A stretch of DNA of 64,000 bases, from positions 8,600,154 to 8,664,153 of the forward strand of contig NZ_KI632511.1 in assembly GCF_000504285.1 (NCBI RefSeq). Reading direction: 5' to 3'. The first letter of the stretch is position 1, and each line of letters opens with the position of its first letter. The translations under genes and the position numbers were made by a program. Shown one piece after another: positions 34,134-41,718 of this stretch. The notes under the pieces were generated by a model. That model did no database searches. It was not told the origin of the DNA and worked only from the letters and a program-made list of their open reading frames with translations. This stretch comes from Actinospica robiniae DSM 44927 (GTDB lineage Bacteria > Actinomycetota > Actinomycetes > Streptomycetales > Catenulisporaceae).

Positions 34134-34628
34134 TCAGGCGGCGGGGCGGGTGGCTGCGGTGAGGATCGCGCGCATCCACGCGGTCATCCCGTCGGGGTTC
34201 TGGCCGGGGTCGGTGTAGGTCTGCGGAGCCAGCAGGCGGCCGAACGCGCCGTCGATGATGTGGGTGATGCGGAAGACGGCAAGTCCGTCGGCGCGCACGG
34301 CGGTGGTGATGATCGCCTCGTAGGCGCCGGGCATCTCGGCCGGGTGTGCCCGGTCCTCGGCCGGCAGGCGCGCGGCGTTCTCGGTGACCACGCTGCCGAC
34401 CCAGGCCTCCCCGGTCACGATCAGCGCGGCGGCCCGCACCGCGCGAGCACGGGAGGCGAGGCGCTCCGGTGCCGGGGGCGCGTCCTCGATCAGGACCTGG
34501 ACGCTCGGCTCGCCGTGCTCGGGCAGGTAGATCAGCGTGGTCTCGGTGCGCCCCTCGGCGCGCCAATACCTTTGGCCGAGGTTGTGAAAGAACTCTGCTT
34601 CGGCGGTCAGCCGGGATTCGTGCAACAT
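34134..34628 (-). CDS. Hypothetical array protein
   Basis: 164 residues. Beta-rich N-terminus (HNLGQRYWRAEGRTETTLIY), central RARAVRAAALIVTGEAWVGS and a C-terminal DGMTAWMRAILTAATRP that echoes the helical end of family A. The central ALIVTGEAW...AIITTAV strands are hydrophobic but no membrane span is evident. Function unknown. Confidence 0.55.
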   Translation of the reverse strand: MLHESRLTAEAEFFHNLGQRYWRAEGRTETTLIYLPEHGEPSVQVLIEDAPPAPERLASRARAVRAAALIVTGEAWVGSVVTENAARLPAEDRAHPAEMPGAYEAIITTAVRADGLAVFRITHIIDGAFGRLLAPQTYTDPGQNPDGMTAWMRAILTAATRPAA

Positions 34629-34694
34629 GGTTCGGATTCCTTCGTCGTCAAGGGGCGGGTCTGGCGTCGGGCAGTCGGGCAGGCGGGCGCCGGT

Positions 34695-35792
34695 TCACAG
34701 GAGGGTGGCGGCGTCGCGGGCGTCGTGGTGGCCGGGCAGGGCGAGGGCGACGAACACCTCGGTGGAGAACCACGCGTCGATCGCGTCGTCGTCGGGGCTC
34801 TCGGCCACGTCCTCGCACCGCTCGCGGATGTGGTCGGCCAGGGCGCGGCGGAAGGTGGGGCCGGTCAGGTGCGCGGCCTCGGGCGCGTCCGGGGCGTGTT
34901 CGGGCCAGAACAGCAGCGTCCACCGCCCGGATCCGGCTGCTGGGCGGCGGCCGGTGTCGGGTACGGGGGTGAACATGGCGGGGTGGGAGAGGCGCAGCAG
35001 GGCGCCGGTGGCGGCGGCTTCCTCTCCGGTCAGATCGTTCGGGGTGCGCAGGCTCACGGCCCGCCCTCCGGGAAGCGGCACCGCCAGGTGTTCGGTCTCA
35101 GCGGTCGATGTCGCGGCCGGGTGCGGGCGCGGGGCGTGTGCGGGTGTGGTCGGGCGGGTCGGGGCGGCGGGTTCGGTTTCGTCCGTGGGCGCGTCGGCGG
35201 GTTCGTCGATGGGCGGGGTGGTGTAGGCGGTGATCGCGTGCTGCAGGCGGGCGAGGTATGCCTTGACGGTGGTTTGCTTCACCTCGGGGTTGAGGTCGGT
35301 GAAGCGGCGCGCGACCTTCTCGAGGTCGAGCGTGGAGACGTCCTGGTCGGCGAGGTCCGGCAGGTCGCGCAGTACCCTTCTGACGGCGTAGATGTCGTTG
35401 GCGGTGGTGCGGGCGTGCCCCTGGCCGCGCTCACTCGCGTGCTTGAGGAAGACGGGCAGGTCCGCGACGGTGCCGTACGTGTGGACCGGCGGGGCCAGGC
35501 TTGCGCGCAGGCCGTAGATGGCTGCGGCGGCCGAGCGCTCGTAGGTGCGGAGAGTGGCCGGTTCGAGGCCGGGGTCGGCGTCGGCCAGCGCTTTCGACAG
35601 CGCGCCGATTTCGAGAGCGTCGAGGCGGGTGGTGGGGTCGATCCGGTCCGGGGTGAACAGGGAGCGGCACGCCAGGCGCAGCCGTTCGAGGCTGGCGGGT
35701 GCGATGTGCGGGAAGTTGGCCGGGTTGGCGAGGAACGCGGACAGGTCGATCAGGCGCAGGGGCGGGCGGGTTTCGGGTGATGGAGTGGACAT
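34695..35792 (-). CDS. Integrase-core-binding-like protein without catalytic domain (family D)
   Basis: 365 residues. The N-terminal 170 residues look like SAM-like core-binding domains of tyrosine recombinases: SERGQGHARTTANDIYAVRR, LADQDVSTLDLEKVARRF, QTTVKAYLARLQHAITAY. There is no R..HxRxxH..Y catalytic domain behind; instead a Pro/Thr-rich linker and a second domain (LAVPLPGGRAVSLRTPNDLT, GSGRWTLLFWPEHAPDAPE). The core-like part is paralogous to 38316-38864. It may bind DNA without recombining it; function is otherwise unknown. Confidence 0.65.
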   Translation of the reverse strand: MSTPSPETRPPLRLIDLSAFLANPANFPHIAPASLERLRLACRSLFTPDRIDPTTRLDALEIGALSKALADADPGLEPATLRTYERSAAAAIYGLRASLAPPVHTYGTVADLPVFLKHASERGQGHARTTANDIYAVRRVLRDLPDLADQDVSTLDLEKVARRFTDLNPEVKQTTVKAYLARLQHAITAYTTPPIDEPADAPTDETEPAAPTRPTTPAHAPRPHPAATSTAETEHLAVPLPGGRAVSLRTPNDLTGEEAAATGALLRLSHPAMFTPVPDTGRRPAAGSGRWTLLFWPEHAPDAPEAAHLTGPTFRRALADHIRERCEDVAESPDDDAIDAWFSTEVFVALALPGHHDARDAATLL

Positions 35793-35845
35793 CGGGCGGG
35801 TTCTTTCTCGTGTGCGGGTCGGGTGGGTTCTCTGGGGCGGGCGGT

Positions 35846-36808
35846 TCAGAGCGCGGGGTGCGTGGCGGGGTTGAGCAGGCTCGCGGCTTGGCGCAGCAGT
35901 TGGATCTGTTCGCCGCGTTCGAGGCGGTGCAGGTGGCCGGGGAGTTCGGAGGTGTGCAGGCCGGCGGCGCGGGCGAGCGCGGTTTCGGGGCCGTGCTCGC
36001 GCGGGATGCTCAGGAACCTGCTGTTGCCGGCGAGCAGGTGCAGCACGAGGTCGTGGTGCGCGGGGATCGCGCGCAGCCGGTCGGCGGTCTCGGTGAGGAT
36101 CTCGGCGACCTTCGCGCGGGCGATGTCGGCCGGGGTGCGTGCGCGCACCGCAGCGACGGCGCTCTCGACGCTGACCGGGTCGATCTCATTGCCCCAGGGC
36201 AACTCGACGATCGCGGGGGTGAACCGGCCGGAATCCGGGTGCGCGCCGTCGCGGACCTCGATCAGGAGGCCGTCGCGGTACATCAGGTAGATCAGGTCGA
36301 TGCCCTCGGGCACCGAGCCGCGGGTGATCAGCGCGGGGTGGCCGGGTCCGGCGCTGGTGCCCGGCGGGAGCACGCTTGCTGCGGAGGCGTTGCCGTGCAG
36401 GTGCGCGGTCTCCGCGCGGGCATGGGCGGCGAGCGCGGCCTCGATGTACGCGGGGCTCGGGGTGCCGTCGTCCTGGTGGCAGTAGCAGGCGCCGACCGGG
36501 GCCGGGGCGCGGCGCGGGCGTATCTCACGGTCCTTTGACGTCGCCGCGCCCAGGTGCCGCCATCCGCCGGGGTGGGCGTAGATGAGTTCCGCCGCCGCCC
36601 GGCGCAGCCCCTCGCGTGAGCGGTAGCGCACACCGAACAGCTCCAACAGGAGCCGCGCCGTGGCCACAGGCCCCGGAGCGTGGTCCAGGTAGCGGCCTCT
36701 AAACGCGCCACCTCCGGCCGGTATGGCGATCACGGCGCCGCTCGGTTCCTGCTGCGGTTCGCTTTCGCCCGCTGTGGCGGGCGGCGTGTGGATTTCGCTG
36801 CTGGTCAA
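35846..36808 (-). CDS. Array family C protein (long form)
   Basis: 320 residues. Family C markers: FRGRYLDHAPGPVATARLLL, AHPGGWRHLGAATSKDREIR, VGACYCHQDDGTPSP (CxCH motif), DLIYLMYRDGLLIEVRDGA and a helical C-terminus (AAGLHTSELPGHLHRLERGE). Paralogues are 36962-37906 and the short 39462-39962. The C-x-C-H could bind metal. A TTG at 36808 is preferred, seven bases after AGGAG; ATG 36838 lacks such a site. The C-terminal helices resemble a small HTH (LARAAGLHTSEL). Confidence 0.65.
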   Translation of the reverse strand: MTSSEIHTPPATAGESEPQQEPSGAVIAIPAGGGAFRGRYLDHAPGPVATARLLLELFGVRYRSREGLRRAAAELIYAHPGGWRHLGAATSKDREIRPRRAPAPVGACYCHQDDGTPSPAYIEAALAAHARAETAHLHGNASAASVLPPGTSAGPGHPALITRGSVPEGIDLIYLMYRDGLLIEVRDGAHPDSGRFTPAIVELPWGNEIDPVSVESAVAAVRARTPADIARAKVAEILTETADRLRAIPAHHDLVLHLLAGNSRFLSIPREHGPETALARAAGLHTSELPGHLHRLERGEQIQLLRQAASLLNPATHPAL

Positions 36809-36961
36809 CGGTTTCTCCTGGGTGGAAGGGCAGCGCACGGTGTTCGCGCCGGGAGGGGCGGGGGTCCTTCGATGGGTTCTTGAGCGCGCCGCTGAACGTG
36901 AATCACGGAGCGATCGACCGGGGGCGTTCGGCCGGGCCGCCGCCGTGCGGGGTTGCCGGTG

Positions 36962-37906
36962 TCACACGGCGCGGTACGACTCGCCTGGGATCAGCTGTGC
37001 GGCGACTTCGAACAGGTCGGCCTGTGCCTCCAGGCCCGCGCTGGCAAGATGGTCGGGCAGTTCGTCCGGGCCGACTCCGGCGGCGCGGGCGAGCGCGCCG
37101 AGCGCGGCGGCGGTCTCTCGTCCGGTGCGGGCGTGCCAATGCAGTGTCTCGAGCGCGTACTGCCCGCTCACCATCTTCTTCAGGTGCCGTGCCGTGGTAG
37201 TGAGGCTGCGTCCGGCGTCGTCGCGGGCGAGGTCTTCGGGAACGCGGGCGCGGATGGCCGCGGCGGCGGCGTCGATCTGCTCCCAGTTCGCTTCCTCGCT
37301 CCAGCCGACCTCGCCGGCCTTGAGGAATCGCGCGTCGCGGGCGCCGTCGCGCACGCCGACCGTGATCCCCTCGGCGTGCAGGAGGAAGACGTAGACGACG
37401 CGGTCGGGAAGTCCCTTGTGGGGGTTGATCAGTTGAGGGGCGCAGGCGGTCGGATCGGAGCTGCGCTTCACCGCCTTCTCGAGCGCCTCGATGTCGTAGG
37501 GACGAGTCTGCTCGAGGCGGCGGAGCATGCCGAGCAACTGGTTGAGGAACTCGGGCCGCACATAGCCGTCGGGGGTGTGGCAGTAGCAGGATCCTGCGTC
37601 CGCGGGTCTGCGCCGGGCTCTGATCTGCGGGTCCTTGGCGGTGGCGGTCCCGAGGTGCTCCCATCCGCAGGGGTGCGCGTCGATCAGTTCGCTGACTGCG
37701 ACTTTCATGCGGGTGCGGGCGCTCGATCGGGCGGTGACGGTCTCGCGGATCAGCCGGGCGGTGTCCGAGGGCCCGGGGGCGTGGTGCAGGTAGCGTCCGC
37801 TCCAACCCTCGTTGTATCGGCCGGGGCGGGCGATGACGCCTGCGGGCGGGTCCGGCGCTCCGGATTGCGGTGGCGGGCAGGCGGATGCTTCGGTTCTGGT
37901 GTTCAT
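36962..37906 (-). CDS. Array family C protein (second copy)
   Basis: 314 residues, same organisation as 35846-36808: WSGRYLHHAPGPSDTARLIR, AHPCGWEHLGTATAKDPQIR, AGSCYCHTPDGYVRP, YVFLLHAEGITVGVRDGARD, and ARAAGVGPDELPDHLASAGL at the end. ATG 37906 follows AGGAC. The conservation of GRYLxHAPGP and C-x-C-H across copies marks the likely functional site; function unknown. Confidence 0.65.
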   Translation of the reverse strand: MNTRTEASACPPPQSGAPDPPAGVIARPGRYNEGWSGRYLHHAPGPSDTARLIRETVTARSSARTRMKVAVSELIDAHPCGWEHLGTATAKDPQIRARRRPADAGSCYCHTPDGYVRPEFLNQLLGMLRRLEQTRPYDIEALEKAVKRSSDPTACAPQLINPHKGLPDRVVYVFLLHAEGITVGVRDGARDARFLKAGEVGWSEEANWEQIDAAAAAIRARVPEDLARDDAGRSLTTTARHLKKMVSGQYALETLHWHARTGRETAAALGALARAAGVGPDELPDHLASAGLEAQADLFEVAAQLIPGESYRAV

Positions 37907-37920
37907 GTGCGTGTCCTGAG

Positions 37921-38319
37921 TCAGGGGCGGGTAATGAGGTAGGCGAGGATCGCGCGGGCAGCGCGGTGGCGGTTCGCGCGCTCGGTCCCCGTGTGTTCGA
38001 GCGCGACGTACGGGTGTGCGGCGATCGCCGGTGCGGCCGTGCGCAGCCAGGTGCCGGGGGCGAGCCCGGTGTAGCGGGCGACGGGGGCGAAGGTGTCGGA
38101 GATCTGCTCGTGGTCGGCGAACAGCGCGAGGTCGACCTCGCCGCCGGCGCGGGCGGCGAGCGCGAGCCACAGCGCGCAGCCCGGCCCGGTGCTCTGCGTT
38201 CCGCCGTGGTGCCAGGTCCCGGTCAGGTACGGCGCATCGGTCTCCGAGGTGTGCAGGGTGTGGATGCGAAACGCCCAGCCGAGCCCGGGAATCGGGCAGG
38301 CGCCGTCCAGGCGGGTCAC
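37921..38319 (-). CDS. Hypothetical array protein
   Basis: 132 residues. Beta-rich (CPIPGLGWAFRIHTLHTSE, GTWHHGGTQSTGPGCALWLA) with a terminal helix RHRAARAILAYLITRP. The GTG start overlaps the upstream stop (GTGA), so it is translationally coupled to the family D gene. No family is recognised. Confidence 0.6.
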   Translation of the reverse strand: MTRLDGACPIPGLGWAFRIHTLHTSETDAPYLTGTWHHGGTQSTGPGCALWLALAARAGGEVDLALFADHEQISDTFAPVARYTGLAPGTWLRTAAPAIAAHPYVALEHTGTERANRHRAARAILAYLITRP

Positions 38320-38864
38320 CGCGTACTCCCGCGCGGCGAGCTCGGTGTGGTCTCGGCGAGGTACCGGGTGATCGCGCGGCGGAAGCCGGAGGTGTACTGG
38401 GTGATCGAGGCCGGGGCCAGCTCGCCGTGATGGGCCCGGCGGTAGCGGGAGATCGCGTCCTCGACATCCAGGGTCTTCAGGTCGGTGTCGTAGCCGTCAG
38501 GCAGTTCGGCCAGCACCTTGCGGGCTCCGTGCAGGTACGCGGTCGCAGAAGGCCGTTTCACCCTCCCGGTGCGCCGTGCCCAGGCCCAGTACTCCAGCAA
38601 GTCGCGGCCGCACGGGTGCTCGGGGGCGGGTTGCTCGGCCCACATCGCTCCTGATCGCGCCGCCTGGTAGGTCACGGTCGTCAGGAATCCGCGGTCCTGC
38701 GGGCGGATGCGGGCATCGCTTGTGTGCGGGGTCGGGACCCACACCCGCGCCCCGTGCGGGGCGAGGCTGAGGATGGTTCCGCGCCAGCGAGCCCCGGTGC
38801 CCGGCTCGATCAGCCCGACCTCCAGGCCCTCGCTCATCTCCTGCCGCGCCAGCCCCGTGCTCAC
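38316..38864 (-). CDS. Family D protein (core-binding-like, short)
   Basis: 182 residues. The N-terminal part is beta-rich (RWRGTILSLAPHGARVWVPT). The C-terminal half matches 34695-35792: RPSATAYLHGARKVLAELPD, LKTLDVEDAISRYRRAH, ASITQYTSGFRRAITRYL, the pattern of a recombinase core-binding domain. It has no catalytic residues. Start GTG 38864 overlaps the upstream stop. Confidence 0.6.
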   Translation of the reverse strand: MSTGLARQEMSEGLEVGLIEPGTGARWRGTILSLAPHGARVWVPTPHTSDARIRPQDRGFLTTVTYQAARSGAMWAEQPAPEHPCGRDLLEYWAWARRTGRVKRPSATAYLHGARKVLAELPDGYDTDLKTLDVEDAISRYRRAHHGELAPASITQYTSGFRRAITRYLAETTPSSPRGSTR

Positions 38865-39430
38865 GCGTCAGCCGCCTGTCCGTAGGCCGCGGCGAGCAAC
38901 TGCTCGTCGCCGCGCAGGTCCTCCCAAGTGCGCCCGGACAGGTCGCTCGGCCACGACGGTGCGCCGGGAAACGTCCACCAGTCGCCGTTAAGTACGCTCG
39001 GGCGGGTACCGGGGCGCAGGTACTCGTCGGGGAACTCCTGCGCAAAGCGATTAGCCGCGAGAGTGATGGCCGAGGGCAGATCAGGGGCGTGCAGGACGTA
39101 GGTGTGCGCACACACCAGTTCCTCATCGGAGTCGTCCAGGCTCACGGTGAACACCGGAAGCCCAGGTATCGGCGGCAGATCGTGGCCGGTGACCGAGCGT
39201 TCGAAGTCGCCCGCGGTGCCGTGCTCCTCGTGGTCGGCGCGGTAGTCGTCCTCGAGCAGGTCGAGGTCGCCGGCGAGGTCGGGGTGGCGCGGCCGGCCGC
39301 GGCGGGCACGGCGCCGGTCGATCTCCTCGCGCAGCTGCCCGTAGGGCAGGGTGAGCGAGTGCTTCTCGGTGGTGACGGTCGTCCAGGTCACGGTGACCGG
39401 GTGCTCGTCGGATATCAGGGTCGTGCTCAT
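38861..39430 (-). CDS. Hypothetical array protein
   Basis: 189 residues: TVTWTTVTTEKHSLTLPYGQ, an acidic helix (LAGDLDLLEDDYRADHEEHG), VFTVSLDDSDEELVCAHTYV and a Trp-rich tail (NGDWWTFPGAPSWPSDLSG). ATG 39430 (MSTTLISDEH) is preferred over 39499. Function unknown. Confidence 0.6.
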   Translation of the reverse strand: MSTTLISDEHPVTVTWTTVTTEKHSLTLPYGQLREEIDRRRARRGRPRHPDLAGDLDLLEDDYRADHEEHGTAGDFERSVTGHDLPPIPGLPVFTVSLDDSDEELVCAHTYVLHAPDLPSAITLAANRFAQEFPDEYLRPGTRPSVLNGDWWTFPGAPSWPSDLSGRTWEDLRGDEQLLAAAYGQAADA

Positions 39431-39461
39431 CGGCGGGTCTTTCTCGTGCGGGTGGGGTGGG

Positions 39462-39962
39462 TCAGTTGGCCGGGTCGGTGTCCCAGGCGTGGGCTTCACG
39501 CAGTTCGCGGGCGCGCTCGGCCATCAGGTCGAACCGGATCCGGCCGGTCTCGCGGGTGTAGGAGGCGCGCCCGAGCTTGAGCCAGTCGCCGTTCACTCGC
39601 ACCTCGACGCGCAGCCCGGCGGGGGTGAGCAGGTAGGCGTAGCGGGCGGTGCGGGGCTGGCCCGGGGTGAGCATCTGCGCGTCCAGGCCCGTGACGGCGA
39701 CCGGCTCGGGGGTATGGCAGCGGCACGCGCCAAGGCGCTCGTGTGTCGGGGCGATCTCCTCCCAACACACGTGCTCGTCGATCAGGGCGGCGGCCAGGGC
39801 GGTGATGCCGTCGGTGCCGCGTGCGGCGTGGGCGTCGCGGGCGAGGCGGTGCAGGAGCGGGCCGAGGTCGACCGGGGCGCCGTAGGCCAGGACGTAGCGT
39901 CCCTCCCAGGATCCTGCGCGGGGACGGGCGATCACGGCGGTGATCGCGGCCGGGTTGTTCAT
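39462..39962 (-). CDS. Array family C protein (short form)
   Basis: 166 residues. It retains the family C N-terminal domain only: WEGRYVLAYGAPVDLGPLLH, DEHVCWEEIAPTHERLGACR, CHTPEPVAVTG (C-x-C-H), YLLTPAGLRVEVRVNGDW, but lacks the helical C-terminal region of the two long copies, thereby defining the core domain. Function unknown. Confidence 0.6.
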   Translation of the reverse strand: MNNPAAITAVIARPRAGSWEGRYVLAYGAPVDLGPLLHRLARDAHAARGTDGITALAAALIDEHVCWEEIAPTHERLGACRCHTPEPVAVTGLDAQMLTPGQPRTARYAYLLTPAGLRVEVRVNGDWLKLGRASYTRETGRIRFDLMAERARELREAHAWDTDPAN

Positions 39963-40031
39963 GGCGGTGTGCTTTCTTCTCGGATGGCGGGCTGTAGTTG
40001 GCTGGCGGGGTGCAGGTGTGTGTCGTCTTTG

Positions 40032-40457
40032 TCAGGGTTCTTGTGTCGAGTTGTTCGGCAGGCTCGCCACGAGGTCGGCCAGGGTGGTGCCGTCGGGCGT
40101 CTTGAACACCGGCCAGCCCTTGGTGGGGTATCCGGCGATGTGGGTGGCGGCGCGGTTCGGGCCGGTGTGCACGGTTCCGTCGGCGTCGGCCAGGAATCCG
40201 GCGGCGGTCACGGTGAACGTGTAGGTCTCCTGGCTGTTGCGCCGGTACCAGGTGATCTGGTCGCCCGGCTTGATCAGTCCGGCGCGGATGAGCGGGCCGA
40301 GCTGGCCGGGCAGGTCCTCGGCGTCCGGCGTGCTCGCCTGCGCGACCGGGGGTAGGGCGAGCAGGGCCCGGATGACGTCGTTGGGGGTGTCGCGCCAGGC
40401 GCGGGCACGGTCGGCGAGGGCTTCGAAGACCTCGGCGTCGATGAAGATGCGGGGCAT
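40032..40457 (-). CDS. RHH - RAMA domain protein
   Basis: 141 residues. The N-terminus IFIDAEVFEALADRARAWRD is a SeqA/RHH-like DNA-binding strand-helix unit. From about residue 52 a RAMA-like domain (LIRAGLIKPGDQITW, FLADADGTVHTGPNRAATHI, GYPTKGWPVFKTPDGTTLAD) follows. RAMA domains are known beside restriction and modification enzymes and have been proposed to sense modified DNA; combining RHH and RAMA suggests a DNA-binding reader. No methylase is present in the window. Confidence 0.75.
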   Translation of the reverse strand: MPRIFIDAEVFEALADRARAWRDTPNDVIRALLALPPVAQASTPDAEDLPGQLGPLIRAGLIKPGDQITWYRRNSQETYTFTVTAAGFLADADGTVHTGPNRAATHIAGYPTKGWPVFKTPDGTTLADLVASLPNNSTQEP

Positions 40458-40478
40458 GACGGGCTCCGGGTGCGCGGG

Positions 40479-41030
40479 TCAGTTAGTCAGGGCGATGGCC
40501 GCGATGACGGCGGGCGGCGCATCAAGGCCGGTGTGTATGTGCGGGCCGAGCAGGCCTCTGCGGTAGATGGACCAGCCGCTCTCGCTGCGCGGTCCACGCT
40601 GGGGCGCGAGGTACACGGCGCGGCGGACCGTGTCGGGGCCGAGCCAGCGCTGGTAGGCGACGTGGTCGCCCTCGTACTCCTCCGCCTCGAGTACCCAGTG
40701 GCCGTTGGTGAGTCGGCCGGCGAGGCTGCGGGCGTCATCGGGTTCGGTGCTCGCGTGGGCGGCGGCGAGGATGACCGTGGCGGGGAGGTCGATCGCTTCG
40801 ATGCGCCATGCCGGTCCTGCCTCGTACGGGGTGCGCGTGGCGAGTTCGAGGGTCAGGCCGCCCCCGGCGAAGTCCATGAGATAGATCTCGAGTTGTTGCT
40901 CCGGGTCGTGCAGGGTCCGCGCGCTCACGCCGAACGCAGGCGGTATCGGCATGCGGGTCTGGTCGCTCTCCAGACTCCAACCGGCGGAAGTCAGTTCGCG
41001 TACGAGTGCGTCGAGGTCGTCCGTAGGCAT
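40479..41030 (-). CDS. Array family A protein (third copy)
   Basis: 183 residues: LDALVRELTSAGWSLESDQT, LTLELATRTPYEAGPAWRIE, SESGWSIYRRGLLGPHIH and the family end APPAVIAAIALTN. It is more divergent than the 31658/33524 pair. Function unknown; neighbouring copy 41062-41661 may derive from a local duplication. Confidence 0.6.
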   Translation of the reverse strand: MPTDDLDALVRELTSAGWSLESDQTRMPIPPAFGVSARTLHDPEQQLEIYLMDFAGGGLTLELATRTPYEAGPAWRIEAIDLPATVILAAAHASTEPDDARSLAGRLTNGHWVLEAEEYEGDHVAYQRWLGPDTVRRAVYLAPQRGPRSESGWSIYRRGLLGPHIHTGLDAPPAVIAAIALTN

Positions 41031-41061
41031 GTCAGGGCTCTCTAGTTCGGGTCGGGGTCGG

Positions 41062-41661
41062 TCAGGTCAGGGCGAGGGCGGCGATGACGCCGGGCGGGGT
41101 GGTCAGCGCCGCGCTGATGGCCGGGCCCGAGCGCATGACGTCGCGGTAGATCAGCCAGCCCTGGTCGGGGCCCGCCTGCATGCGGATCACGCCGCGCGAG
41201 GCGTCCGGGCCCCACCAGGTGGCCACCAGTTCGGGCCGGTCCGCGCCGGGCGGGTCGGGGGCCCTGCGCCAACCGGCGGCCTCCAGGCACGCCGGGACGT
41301 CGGGCCCCGGGTGTTTGAGGGACTCGGCGGCGACGATCGCTGCGGCGGGGATCAGCCCGGGGCAGCTCGCCCACCAGTCCGCCTTCCAGGCGGGGGCGAT
41401 CATGGTGCGGGTCGGCCAGTGCGAGCCGTACTCGGCGCGCGCGGTCAGCAGGCCGGCTTGATCGGTCACCTCGAAGGCGTGCTGTCCGGCGGTGACCGGC
41501 CGTGCCATACGCCGCCTGTCGGCGAACCCTGCGGCGATCAGGTCTCTGATCCATTCCTGGAGTTCGAGGGCGGCGGTGAAGGCGGCAGGGCCCGTCATCA
41601 CGGCGGCGATCGCGCGGTGCGAGGTGGTGGGCGGGAAGTCGGCGGGGTCGAACGAGGTCAT
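41062..41661 (-). CDS. Array family A protein (fourth copy)
   Basis: 199 residues: LQEWIRDLIAAGFADRRRMA, CLEAAGWRRAPDPPGADR, VIRMQAGPDQGWLIYRDVMR and the family end TTPPGVIAALALT. The N-terminal half is the most changed of the four copies. It follows the VWA gene by 58 bp. Confidence 0.6.
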   Translation of the reverse strand: MTSFDPADFPPTTSHRAIAAVMTGPAAFTAALELQEWIRDLIAAGFADRRRMARPVTAGQHAFEVTDQAGLLTARAEYGSHWPTRTMIAPAWKADWWASCPGLIPAAAIVAAESLKHPGPDVPACLEAAGWRRAPDPPGADRPELVATWWGPDASRGVIRMQAGPDQGWLIYRDVMRSGPAISAALTTPPGVIAALALT

Positions 41662-41718
41662 CGGGTACTCCCGGGGTCAGGCGCCCGGCGGTGCGTTCCG
41701 CCGGGCGCGGCGGGGATG

